Shown here piece after piece: positions 53,956-62,136 of a DNA stretch of 64,000 bases. A program made the translations under genes and the position numbers. The notes below the pieces were generated by a model, which worked only from the letters and a program-made list of their open reading frames with translations, had not been told where the DNA came from and ran no database searches. How positions within the stretch are numbered: the stretch's first letter is position 1; each line of letters opens with the position of its first letter. Source of the DNA: Flavobacterium frigidarium DSM 17623 (GTDB lineage Bacteria > Bacteroidota > Bacteroidia > Flavobacteriales > Flavobacteriaceae); the NCBI RefSeq assembly GCF_000425505.1, contig NZ_KE384392.1, positions 288,973 to 352,972 of the forward strand, given 5' to 3'.

Positions 53956-55581
53956 TTATGACAAAAAGGCCTTTTTAAAATTAGGTTTCACACGTTTCAT
54001 AGTCGCTTGCTCAAACGCATATCCCATACCTATTAAGTTACCCTCAGTATATGGCAAACCAAAAAATGAAAAACCAATAGGCAAATCATATACTACTCCA
54101 CCTGGAACGGTAATATGTGGATAGCCACTTGCGGCCGCTGGCATGGTAAGCGAATAACCCCATTTATCCCCATAAATAACATCAATACTACAAGCAGGTC
54201 CCATTGTGATGCCACAAATAGCATCCAAGGAATTCCCTTCGATAACACTGTCTAGAATAGCCTTGCTCCCATCGAAACTTTTAGTTAATGCTTTTTTATA
54301 TTCCTGTTCGTTCAAAGGACCTTTCAATTGTGAACTGTCTAAAATCTCTTGGTTAAAGTAGGGCATCGCTTTGGATCGATTGAGTAAATTGAAATCGATA
54401 ACTTCTTTCAAAGATTTCACGTTGGCATTGGCTGTAGCCAAATAGCGATTTAATCCATCTTTGAACTCGTATTGTAAAACAGTGTATTCAGCATCGCCTA
54501 GTTCACTTATTCGACCCAAATAATCTATCTCAACTACAGTAGCTCCTAAACTTTTTAATAAGTTAACTGAATCGGTGAAAACAGCATTGATGACAGGATT
54601 TGTACCTTGAAGCTTTCTTTCGATTCCTATGCGTTTTCCTACCAATCCATTTTTGTCTAAAAACTTGGTGTAATCTATTTGTTGTTTTCCTTTACTCTCT
54701 AGAGTAACTGCATCATTTTCATCAATCCCAATCATTCCTCCTAATAAAATTGCTGCGTCGGTAACAGTTCGAGCCATTGGTCCTGCCGTATCTTGAGTAG
54801 CAGAAATAGGAATAATTCCAGATCGACTCACCAATCCCACAGTGGGTTTTATCCCAACAATCCCATTCACAGATGCTGGACATACGATAGATCCATCAGT
54901 TTCTGTCCCTACAGCCACAGCACACAAGTTAGCCGAAACAGCGACCCCAGAACCAGCGCTAGAACCACACGGGCTATGATCTAATATATAAGGGTTCTTA
55001 GTTTGTCGTCCACGACTACTCCATCCTGAAGAAGATTGCGTAGACCTAAAATTAGCCCATTCACTTAAATTAGTTTTTCCTAAAATCACAGCACCTGCAG
55101 CTCGCAATTTTTGAACTAAAAAAGCATCTTTACTAGCGATATTTCCCATCATGGCAAGCGAACCTGCCGTAGTTTGCATTTTATCAGCCGTGTCAATATT
55201 ATCTTTTATTAATACCGGAATGCCGTGTAAAGGTCCACGTTTTTTACCTGCTGCTAACTCGGCATCTAGTTTCTTGGCAATTTCAAGTGCTTCAGGATTG
55301 ATTTCGATAACCGAATTCAAATTGGGACCATCTCTATCAATAGCTAGTATACGGTCGAGATATAGCTTCGTCACTTGCTCAATCGTGTAAGTTCCTGCCT
55401 CAAATTTCTGACTCAAACTAGCAATTGTTTGTTCGTCGAGATCAAATAATAAATTGTCAACTGGAACTACATCATTTGCAGCTTCTTCATCTTTACTATT
55501 CTTCATGCAACTTGTTATAATAAGTGTACTCAGCCCTACAGAGGCGAGCGTTGTGGCTGTCAAAAAAGACCTTCTTTTCAT
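53956..55581 (-). CDS. Amidase-signature enzyme with Tat/lipoprotein signal
   Basis: The 541-residue protein opens MKRRSFLTATTLASVGLSTL, then IITSC. A twin-arginine motif (RRSFL) is combined with a lipobox (TSC), so a Tat-exported lipoprotein is likely. The amidase-signature core has the catalytic Lys in VLIKDNIDTADKM, the cis-Ser/Ser pair in HSPCGSSAGSGVAV, then EDGSIVCPASVNG-type sequence. The C-terminal half ends GFSFFGLPYTEGNLIGMGYA. It hydrolyses an unknown amide in the periplasm or at the surface. It is not GatA, which is cytosolic and occurs with GatB/C. Confidence 0.9.
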   Translation of the reverse strand: MKRRSFLTATTLASVGLSTLIITSCMKNSKDEEAANDVVPVDNLLFDLDEQTIASLSQKFEAGTYTIEQVTKLYLDRILAIDRDGPNLNSVIEINPEALEIAKKLDAELAAGKKRGPLHGIPVLIKDNIDTADKMQTTAGSLAMMGNIASKDAFLVQKLRAAGAVILGKTNLSEWANFRSTQSSSGWSSRGRQTKNPYILDHSPCGSSAGSGVAVSANLCAVAVGTETDGSIVCPASVNGIVGIKPTVGLVSRSGIIPISATQDTAGPMARTVTDAAILLGGMIGIDENDAVTLESKGKQQIDYTKFLDKNGLVGKRIGIERKLQGTNPVINAVFTDSVNLLKSLGATVVEIDYLGRISELGDAEYTVLQYEFKDGLNRYLATANANVKSLKEVIDFNLLNRSKAMPYFNQEILDSSQLKGPLNEQEYKKALTKSFDGSKAILDSVIEGNSLDAICGITMGPACSIDVIYGDKWGYSLTMPAAASGYPHITVPGGVVYDLPIGFSFFGLPYTEGNLIGMGYAFEQATMKRVKPNFKKAFLS

Positions 55582-55638
55582 GGTAATGGTTTGGTTAATT
55601 AAAGTTCTAAATTTACTTTATTAGTACGTAAACTAAAA

Positions 55639-55779
55639 ATGTTTTCGAAAATTAACAGTAATCATTTCAGCTGTAGCTGTTGCGAGGCAGAAAGATATTG
55701 GCGATTAACAAGACGAGCCGATAGCAATTACTTGCTACACTATTTAGACGTGAGAACTTTGCAAATTTTAAAACAATAA
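55639..55779 (+). CDS. Possible small Cys-rich protein
   Basis: ATG at 55639 opens a 46-codon frame containing FSCSCCEAERYWRLTRRADS and ending LDVRTLQILKQ. Composition (Cys, Trp, Arg, acidic residues) differs from the random AT-driven frames around it, so it could be a real small gene or a remnant of one. No homologue is recalled. There is no obvious promoter or terminator on the plus strand. Confidence 0.3.
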   Translation: MFSKINSNHFSCSCCEAERYWRLTRRADSNYLLHYLDVRTLQILKQ

Positions 55780-55815
55780 AAAATCAAAGCTTGCTCAAAT
55801 AATAAACAATAAAAA

Positions 55816-55845
55816 AGGATGCTCGAAAATACTTTCAAACATCCT
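55816..55845 (-). terminator. Hairpin with U-run downstream of pdxH
   Basis: AGGATG and CATCCT pair, with an inner GAAA/TTTC stem. The A-run to the left (55811-55816) becomes a U-run on the minus strand. It lies about 190 bp beyond the pdxH stop, so it ends a long 3' region or a separate small transcript. Confidence 0.7.
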
Positions 55846-56032
55846 GAATTACAAAAAACCAACTAAGTAATTATTATGATAAACCTTAGCGGCCAAACTT
55901 ATAGTAGAGTTAGGGCAAACTCTTAATAATTGCTTCTCAATTACTCTACAAATATAAAAATAATCAGATAAAACACAATGTTTTACCGATAAAATACATT
56001 AAAAATATAAAAAGGTACCTAAAAACTTATTT

Positions 56033-56683
56033 TTAAGGAGCTAGTCTTTCTATTTTCCAATCGTGTTGATTTTCTACTGAGTACCTAATTCTATCATGCA
56101 AACGATTAGGCCTACCTTGCCAAAATTCGACTACTGTAGGTTCAACAATGTATCCGCCCCAATTTTCTGGCCTAGAGATACTCTCCTTTTCATATTTTTT
56201 TTCTAACTCAACCAAATGATCTTCAAGATACGCTCTCGAAGGAATCACCTGACTTTGGTTAGATACAACAGCACCTAATTTACTGCCTTCTGGACGAGAG
56301 TCAAAATAATTGTCTGATGTACTTGGAGCCACTTTTTTTGCTACTCCTTTAATTATAATTTGTCGCTCCATACTGTGCCAAAAAAAAGAAAGGCAAATAT
56401 TTGGATTTTCTGCTATTGCTTGCCCTTTCTCAGAATCATAATTGGTATAAAAAATAAATCCTTCTTCGTTGAATTTTTTTAGAAGTACCACTCGAGATTT
56501 CGGGAAACCATCTTTCCCAATTGTTGCTACAGTCATTGCATTTACCTCTTCTACTCCACCATATTCTTCAGTTTCATGAAACCACTGATTGAATAAATTA
56601 ATAGGGTCCTCAGGAACATTTGTTTCTAATAACTCGTTTTTTTCGTATGATTTTCTATAATCACTTAAATCGTTTGTACTCAT
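56033..56683 (-). CDS. pdxH: Pyridoxamine 5'-phosphate oxidase
   Basis: The 216-residue protein matches PdxH in full: NLFNQWFHETEEYGGVEEVN, AMTVATIGKDGFPKSRVVLL, FYTNYDSEKGQAIAENPNIC, SFFWHSMERQIIIKGVAKKV, then RPENWGGYIVEPTVVEFWQG and RPNRLHDRIRY at the C terminus. FMN- and PLP-binding residues are in the expected places. It makes pyridoxal 5'-phosphate from the pyridoxamine or pyridoxine form. It lies 38 bp downstream of rnz. Confidence 0.96.
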   Translation of the reverse strand: MSTNDLSDYRKSYEKNELLETNVPEDPINLFNQWFHETEEYGGVEEVNAMTVATIGKDGFPKSRVVLLKKFNEEGFIFYTNYDSEKGQAIAENPNICLSFFWHSMERQIIIKGVAKKVAPSTSDNYFDSRPEGSKLGAVVSNQSQVIPSRAYLEDHLVELEKKYEKESISRPENWGGYIVEPTVVEFWQGRPNRLHDRIRYSVENQHDWKIERLAP

Positions 56684-56721
56684 AATTTTAGTAATAGTAA
56701 AGTGTTACAATAAGGCCAGCG

Positions 56722-57627
56722 TTAGAAACTAAAACTTCTACCATCCTCGGCCAATAATATATTTGGAAAAACAGTTAAAGCTTCTTCCTTGAAAATTTCA
56801 ATTTTGTCATATCTTGTCGAATAATGACCTAAAACTAGTTGTTTTACTCCTGCTTTTAAAGCAATTGTGGCAGCTTGCTTTGCTGTTGTATGCATGGTCT
56901 TACTAGCAAGAGCTTCTTCAGAATCTAAGAATGTAGATTCGTGATACAAAATATCTACATCTTTTATCAAGGGAATAATTGCTTCGTTGTACACAGTATC
57001 AGAACAAAACGCATATCGCATAGGGACTGCTGGATCAAGCGATAACTCCCCGTTTGGAATTACGCGTCCATCATCTAACGTAATATCTCTTCCGTTTTTA
57101 ATATTTTGGAAATAACATTTATCAATATTGTAAGATGCCACTACTTGAATATTTAACTTCCTAGCTTCTACTTTCTCTTCGAATAAAAAACCATTAGTAT
57201 AGATGCGGTGCTTTAAAGGAATAGTGCGCACAATAACTTTTTCATCTTCATAGACAACAACACTTTCTTTAGCTTCTAATTCGTTAAAATGCAAATTAAA
57301 TGTTGGCCAAGAATTCGATAATTTCAGTTGTAGTTTAATAATCTCTTTAATTCCTTTGGGGCCATGAACATGTAAGTCAGTATTTCTACCCAATAACATA
57401 AATGTAGAAATCAAACCAATGAGTCCAAAGAAATGATCACCGTGCAGGTGCGAAATAAAAATATGATTGATTTTTGAGAACTTAATTTTGTTCTTACGGA
57501 GTTGCACTTGCGTTCCTTCACCACAGTCTATTAAAAACAATCTATTTTTAATATATAATATTTGGGCAGTAGGATTTGTAAAAGTGCGAGGGGTGGCTGC
57601 ATAGCAACCAAGTATAGTTAAATTCAA
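56722..57627 (-). CDS. rnz: Ribonuclease Z
   Basis: The 301-residue metallo-beta-lactamase-fold protein has IFISHLHGDHFFGLIGLIST (HxHxDH zinc motif, about residues 54-73), IDCGEGTQVQLRKNKIKFSK before it, and MRYAFCSDTVYNEAIIPLIK. YHESTFLDSEEALASKTMHT and QLVLGHYSTRYDKI follow; the HEST box and the final His are RNase Z hallmarks. It cleaves the 3' trailer of tRNA precursors. The upstream neighbour is the STAS-like protein, 69 bp away. Confidence 0.95.
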   Translation of the reverse strand: MNLTILGCYAATPRTFTNPTAQILYIKNRLFLIDCGEGTQVQLRKNKIKFSKINHIFISHLHGDHFFGLIGLISTFMLLGRNTDLHVHGPKGIKEIIKLQLKLSNSWPTFNLHFNELEAKESVVVYEDEKVIVRTIPLKHRIYTNGFLFEEKVEARKLNIQVVASYNIDKCYFQNIKNGRDITLDDGRVIPNGELSLDPAVPMRYAFCSDTVYNEAIIPLIKDVDILYHESTFLDSEEALASKTMHTTAKQAATIALKAGVKQLVLGHYSTRYDKIEIFKEEALTVFPNILLAEDGRSFSF

Positions 57628-57696
57628 TTTGAAATTTTATTTTATTAATTGTTTGAGCCAATTATAATGATAAGAGAACAAATTTATAATTGGTTT

Positions 57697-58029
57697 TTAA
57701 AAACCTAAATCGCGTTCAATTTCTTCCATTTCAATTATGTCATGAGCTTCTAATAAAGAAGGAACAACACTAATATCATCTGAGACCTCATTAAAATCAA
57801 TATCATCAGCAACGATAATAAAAGATTTTTTAGCTGCCTTGTGTTGTTCTGACAACGCCGAAAAAACTTCAACGTCTGCAACAGTTAGATTTTTATGAGC
57901 AAGCAAATCAACAGTAATATTTAGTTTTTCAAAAGATTTGTACTGCTGCGTTAGCTTAGTTACAAAAGAAGCCAAATCACCTTGAGTATCTTTGATTATA
58001 ACAGTATGTGATTTATGATCTACTTTCAT
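57697..58029 (-). CDS. Small STAS-like protein
   Basis: The 110-residue acidic protein has alternating strands and helices: HTVIIKDTQGDLASFVTKLT, KLNITVDLLAHKNLTVADVE, FSALSEQHKAAKKSFIIVAD, then an acidic tail ending EMEEIERDLGF. The order resembles a STAS/anti-sigma-antagonist fold, although the usual phosphorylatable Ser/Thr is not clear. Homologues beside rnz are sometimes mislabelled ribonuclease Z by position. It sits between pyrB and rnz on the same strand and is probably co-transcribed with them. Confidence 0.6.
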   Translation of the reverse strand: MKVDHKSHTVIIKDTQGDLASFVTKLTQQYKSFEKLNITVDLLAHKNLTVADVEVFSALSEQHKAAKKSFIIVADDIDFNEVSDDISVVPSLLEAHDIIEMEEIERDLGF

Positions 58030-58081
58030 TTTATGTGTGTTAGGTGGTTATTTTATAGCTAAGATAGTGAAGAAAAAAGAT

Positions 58082-59008
58082 TTACTGAATTTTAGAGGCC
58101 AATAGATAAATGACTGCCATTCTAATAGCAACACCATTTTCTACCTGATTTAAAATTACAGATTGTTGTGAGTCGGCTACGTCAGATGTGATTTCGACTC
58201 CTCTATTAATAGGTCCAGGATGCATCACAACTATTTCTTTATTCAAGCTATCTAGCAATGCTTTATCTAAACCATATTGTTGCGCGTATTCTCTTGTAGA
58301 AGGAAAAAAGTTCACATCCATACGTTCGTTTTGCACTCTTAACATATTTGCAACATCACACCATTCTAGTGCTTTTCTAAGATTAGGTTCAACCGTTACC
58401 CCTAGAGATTCAATATATTTAGGTATCAATGTTTTTGGACCGCATACTTTTACTTCAGCACCTTGCATTTGCAAAGCATAAATATTAGATAATGCCACTC
58501 TAGAGTGTAGAATATCTCCAACAATCACTACTTTTTTACCAGCAACATCACCTAATTTCTCTCTAATTGAATAACTATCTAGTAAAGCTTGAGTGGGATG
58601 CTCATGAGCACCGTCACCGGCATTAACGATACTTGCTTTAACATTATTAGATAAAAAATGAGCTGCACCGGGAGTAGCATGACGCATCACCACCATATCA
58701 ACTTTCATTGATAAAATATTGTTCACTGTGTCAATTAATGTTTCTCCCTTTTTTACTGATGACTGTGCTGCTGAAAAACTGATCACATCTGCCGAAAGTC
58801 TTTTTTGAGCTAATTCAAAAGAAAGTTTTGTACGAGTACTGTTTTCGAAAAAAATATTTGCAATAGTTATATCACGTAAAGAGGGTACTTTTTTTATCGG
58901 TCTGTTTATGACTTCTTTGAAATGATCAGCAGTTTCAAAAATAAGATCGATATCATTTTTATTGATGTATTTTATTCCCAACAAATGATTTACGCTTAAC
59001 TCTTTCAT
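58082..59008 (-). CDS. pyrB: Aspartate carbamoyltransferase, catalytic subunit
   Basis: The 308-residue protein has FFENSTRTKLSFELAQKRLS (STRT carbamoyl-phosphate loop), MVVMRHATPGAAHFLSNNVK, DGAHEHPTQALLDSYSIREK and MHPGPINRGVEITSDVAD. These are the standard PyrB motifs. It makes N-carbamoyl-aspartate, the committed step of pyrimidine synthesis. No pyrI regulatory gene is adjacent. It follows pyrR after 41 bp. Confidence 0.96.
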   Translation of the reverse strand: MKELSVNHLLGIKYINKNDIDLIFETADHFKEVINRPIKKVPSLRDITIANIFFENSTRTKLSFELAQKRLSADVISFSAAQSSVKKGETLIDTVNNILSMKVDMVVMRHATPGAAHFLSNNVKASIVNAGDGAHEHPTQALLDSYSIREKLGDVAGKKVVIVGDILHSRVALSNIYALQMQGAEVKVCGPKTLIPKYIESLGVTVEPNLRKALEWCDVANMLRVQNERMDVNFFPSTREYAQQYGLDKALLDSLNKEIVVMHPGPINRGVEITSDVADSQQSVILNQVENGVAIRMAVIYLLASKIQ

Positions 59009-59049
59009 TATAGTATGATTAAATATTTTATACGCTTAATTGTAGCTAC

Positions 59050-59589
59050 TTATGTGGTTATTAAATGAACTTCATCAGTTCCTTCATTCTCCTTCCAGTT
59101 CACTTTTACTTTCTCATTATTTATAGCGTCGACTTGTCTACCACGATAATCAGGCTGTATAGGCAAATTGCGACTAAAACGTCGGTCTATTAAAACAAGT
59201 AGTTCAATTTCTGAAGGTCTTCCAAAAGATTGAATTGCTGTTAATGCAGCTCGAATGCTTCTACCGGTAAATAATACATCATCAATAAAAATGACTTTTT
59301 TATTTTCGACTATAAAATTAATGTTAGTTTTATTTGCTTCAAGTGGCTTATCTGTTCTACGGAAATCATCTCTAAAAAAAGTGATGTCTAAATAACCCAA
59401 CATGATTTCTGGAGTCTTGTAATCGTTTTCTAGAATTTCTTTTAAACGCTCAGCCATAAAAGTACCTCTAGGTTGAATACCTACTAATATAGTATCTTTA
59501 AAATCGAGATGTTTTTCTATTAATTGACAAGCCAAACGGTGTAGAATGATATTGACTTCTTTGGCATTAAGTAAAACTTTTTGAGTCAT
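59050..59589 (-). CDS. pyrR: PyrR-type bifunctional regulator / uracil phosphoribosyltransferase
   Basis: I choose the ATG at 59589 (179 residues): the frame upstream (to 59715) is leader sequence containing the promoter. NIILHRLACQLIEKHLDFKD, GIQPRGTFMAERLKEILEND and KKVIFIDDVLFTGRSIRAAL (the PRPP loop) are PyrR hallmarks. YRGRQVDAINNEKVKVNWKE near the end is also typical. In Firmicutes PyrR attenuates pyr transcription by binding leader RNA. Here no anti-antiterminator is visible before pyrB (41-bp gap), so the enzymatic role or a different regulatory mode is more likely. Confidence 0.92.
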   Translation of the reverse strand: MTQKVLLNAKEVNIILHRLACQLIEKHLDFKDTILVGIQPRGTFMAERLKEILENDYKTPEIMLGYLDITFFRDDFRRTDKPLEANKTNINFIVENKKVIFIDDVLFTGRSIRAALTAIQSFGRPSEIELLVLIDRRFSRNLPIQPDYRGRQVDAINNEKVKVNWKENEGTDEVHLITT

Positions 59590-59613
59590 AGTAATATATG
59601 GTGTTTGGTGTGA

Positions 59614-59621
59614 CAAATATA
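59614..59621 (-). promoter_or_regulatory. -7 box of the pyrR-pyrB unit
   Basis: The minus strand reads TATATTTG, fitting TAnnTTTG, 25 bp before the pyrR ATG, with TTG-rich sequence about 20 bp upstream. It supports 59589 rather than 59715 as the start. Confidence 0.6.
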
Positions 59622-59875
59622 CAAATTCAATTTTATCAATGATTATATAACGCTTTAGAAAATACAATTTATAAATAGAAAATTTATGTGGACACAATTT
59701 TGTAACTGCTGTCAATAATTTTAAAATAGTTTAAATTATCCATATTTGACGCAATAATAGGGTTACATCAAAATATCACAACTCTTTGTCGTAATTGTAT
59801 AAAATGTTAAAATGGTGTTCTGTGTACTTTTACAGTAACAAAACAAATCAATTATAACAATTTAATTTATACGAT

Positions 59876-60049
59876 ATGCAAAAGAGAATCAATAGATTAT
59901 TAATGCTTTTTTTAGTGTTATTTTCATTTACAAGTTGTGAAGTAGTAGGAGGAATTTTTAAAGCAGGAATGGGAGTAGGAATCTTCATTGTAGTTGCTGT
60001 AATAGCAGTCATTTTATGGATCGTCAGTAAAGTTTTTAGTCGAAAATAA
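59876..60049 (+). CDS. Small lipoprotein with one membrane helix
   Basis: The 57-residue protein has a lipoprotein signal (RLLMLFLVLFSFTSC, Cys21), then EVVGGIFKAG and a hydrophobic helix (about residues 33-50, VGIFIVVAVIAVILWIVS) and a basic end. Closely related small proteins (CEVVGGIFKAG, then a helix) occur across flavobacteria with no known function. The terminator after it is perfect. Its promoter is not obvious; the divergent pyrR promoter lies about 260 bp away. Confidence 0.75.
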   Translation: MQKRINRLLMLFLVLFSFTSCEVVGGIFKAGMGVGIFIVVAVIAVILWIVSKVFSRK

Positions 60050-60053
60050 AAAT

Positions 60054-60088
60054 AAAAAAAACTCCTGTAAATTTACAGGAGTTTTTTT
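60054..60088. terminator. Bidirectional terminator between small lipoprotein and ABC-F gene
   Basis: ACTCCTGTAAA and TTTACAGGAGT (60061-60082) form a perfect 22-bp palindrome flanked by A- and T-runs. It can end both the plus-strand lipoprotein gene and the minus-strand ABC-F gene. Confidence 0.92.
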
Positions 60089-60113
60089 ATACTATTCTAT
60101 ATCTATATAAAGA

Positions 60114-61733
60114 TTACTTAGCGTACATCTTAGTTCTTAATTCTTGAACTTTTTCATCATCAAGATATTCATCAAAAGTCATGTAGCTATCAATCGCTCC
60201 ATTTGGAGTTAGCTCTACTACTCTATTACCAACAGTTTGAGCAAATTCATGATCATGAGTGGTAAAAATAACTGATCCTTTATAGTTTTTTAAAGAGTTA
60301 TTAAAAGCAGTAATCGATTCTAGGTCTAGGTGATTTGTAGGTTCGTCAATCATTAATACATTAGCTCTTTCCATCATCATACGAGACATCATACAACGTA
60401 CTTTTTCTCCTCCTGACAATACACGACAAGTTTTTAATGCTTCTTCACCTGAGAAAATCATTTTCCCTAAGAAACTACGAATGTTTACTTCGTCACGTTC
60501 TTCCTCTGTTTTAACCCATTGACGCAACCAATCTACTAATGATAAATCATTTTCAAAGTAGGCGTGATTCTCAACTGGTAAATAAGCTTGGTTTGTAGTT
60601 ACACCCCAATCAAAATTTCCGGTATCTGCATCTTGTTTTCCGTTTAGGATTTCGTAGAAAGCAGTTGTCGCACGGGAATCTTTAGAAAATAAAACAATTT
60701 TATCTCCTTTAGCCATATTCAAATCAACTCCTTTAAACAAAACTTCTCCATCAACAGAGGCACTTAAATTTTGGATATTTAAAATTTGATCTCCTGCTTC
60801 ACGCTCTTGATCAAAAATTATCGCTGGGTAACGACGGCTTGAAGGTTTGATTTCAGAAATGTTTAATTTACTGATCATCTTTTTACGAGAAGTCGCTTGT
60901 TTAGACTTGGCAACATTCGCAGAGAAACGACGAATAAATTCCTCTAACTCTTGTTTCTTCTCTTCAGCCTTTTTATTTTGTTGTGCGCGTTGTTTTGCTG
61001 CTAATTGACTAGATTCATACCAGAATGTATAGTTTCCTGAATAGTGATTGATTTTACCATAATCAATATCAGAAATATGAGTACAAACAGAATCTAAAAA
61101 GTGTCTATCATGCGAAACAACAATTACTGTGTTTTCATAATTTGCAAGGAAATTTTCTAACCAAGCAATTGTTTCAAAATCCAAATCATTGGTAGGCTCA
61201 TCCATGATTAATAAATCCGGATTCCCAAAAAGCGCTTGTGCTAACAACACACGTACTTTAATTTTTCCCTCAAGATCACCCATTAAAGTATAGTGATGTT
61301 CCTCAGTAATTCCTAGGTTTGAAAGCATCGAAGCCGCATCAGAATCGGCATTCCAACCATTCATTTCTTCGAATTGCACTTGCAATTCTCCTATTCTATC
61401 TGCATTTTTATCATTGTAATCCAGATAAAGTTCGTCCATTTCTTTTTTTACTGCATACAATACTTTGTTCCCCATCATTACGGTTTCAAGTACAGTATGT
61501 TCGTCAAACATATTGTGGTTTTGATTTAAAACCGACATACGTTTTCCTGTCTCTAAATGAATATGACCTGAGGTAGGATCCATATCTCCAGAGATTATCT
61601 TAAGAAATGTAGATTTTCCAGCTCCATTTGCTCCAATAACCCCATATATATTTCCATGAGTAAACGTGGTGTTTACTTCATCAAATAAGATTCTCTTTCC
61701 AAACTGAACTGATAAATTATTAACTGTTAACAT
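60114..61733 (-). CDS. ABC-F family ATPase (YbiT-like)
   Basis: The 539-residue protein has two ABC domains and no membrane segments. The first has Walker A GVIGANGAGKSTFLKIISGD and Walker B LLIMDEPTNDLDFETI. The second has a degenerate Walker A region but a clear LSGGEKVRCMMSRMMMERAN and DEPTNHLDLESITA. The first signature motif is degenerate (LEGKIKVRVLLAQALFG), as in YbiT-type ABC-F proteins. They bind the ribosome and modulate translation; EttA, Uup and YbiT are the best-known subgroups. The start ATG at 61733 follows a TAAATTTG box (61759-61766) on the minus strand. The bidirectional terminator ends it. Confidence 0.9.
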   Translation of the reverse strand: MLTVNNLSVQFGKRILFDEVNTTFTHGNIYGVIGANGAGKSTFLKIISGDMDPTSGHIHLETGKRMSVLNQNHNMFDEHTVLETVMMGNKVLYAVKKEMDELYLDYNDKNADRIGELQVQFEEMNGWNADSDAASMLSNLGITEEHHYTLMGDLEGKIKVRVLLAQALFGNPDLLIMDEPTNDLDFETIAWLENFLANYENTVIVVSHDRHFLDSVCTHISDIDYGKINHYSGNYTFWYESSQLAAKQRAQQNKKAEEKKQELEEFIRRFSANVAKSKQATSRKKMISKLNISEIKPSSRRYPAIIFDQEREAGDQILNIQNLSASVDGEVLFKGVDLNMAKGDKIVLFSKDSRATTAFYEILNGKQDADTGNFDWGVTTNQAYLPVENHAYFENDLSLVDWLRQWVKTEEERDEVNIRSFLGKMIFSGEEALKTCRVLSGGEKVRCMMSRMMMERANVLMIDEPTNHLDLESITAFNNSLKNYKGSVIFTTHDHEFAQTVGNRVVELTPNGAIDSYMTFDEYLDDEKVQELRTKMYAK

Positions 61734-62136
61734 GCATGTTTGTTTTATAAATTTTGTGCAAATTTACAAAAAATATAATGATTTTAAGAATGCATGTAGT
61801 ATTATGATCTTGCTCCAAAAATTAAAAAAGTAACAGTAGTGATTGCGGTAGATTTCAAAATGATAAATAAGGAATGTAGTCTAGTTAAATCAATGGTTGG
61901 CAAAGTATTTTTGAAATTAAAGTTCATAATTATACTTATCTCGAAAGTAACTCAGTTTTCCCTTATTATTTCAATGATTATAAGGCACTAGTAAGTAAAA
62001 TCGGAATATAACTGTATTATAAATTCATTTAATGCATTTTTCCCAATATTTTTTTAAATATATTTTTTTTTAAAGCGCTTAAAATCTACATTTACGACCG
62101 AACTAAAATCTAATAAAATATTATCCACTTACTATT
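61734..62136. other. Divergent intergenic region with ABC-F promoter and sugar-transporter control region
   Basis: A minus-strand -7 box TAAATTTG (plus strand CAAATTTA, 61759-61766) serves the ABC-F gene. The rest is AT-rich with no gene. Near the transporter start lies the palindrome AAGCGCTT (62073-62080) described separately. Confidence 0.55.
62073..62080. promoter_or_regulatory. LacI-type operator candidate
   Basis: AAGCGCTT is a perfect 8-bp palindrome with a CG centre, flanked by A/T on both sides, 57 bp before the sugar-transporter ATG. LacI/GalR regulators commonly bind such CG-centred palindromes. No LacI-family gene is in the window. Confidence 0.4.

Larger units (their letters stand above)
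55582..56032. other. Intergenic region with a terminator, a stem and one small frame
   Basis: This region separates two minus-strand genes. It holds the possible 46-codon plus-strand frame at 55639, the minus-strand hairpin at 55816-55845, and a 7-bp inverted repeat GTAGAGT/ACTCTAC (55904-55949). Confidence 0.5.

Noticed and set aside
59590..59715. Longer start of pyrR
   Set aside because: The upstream segment contains the TATATTTG promoter box and lacks PyrR similarity, so the start at 59589 is preferred.
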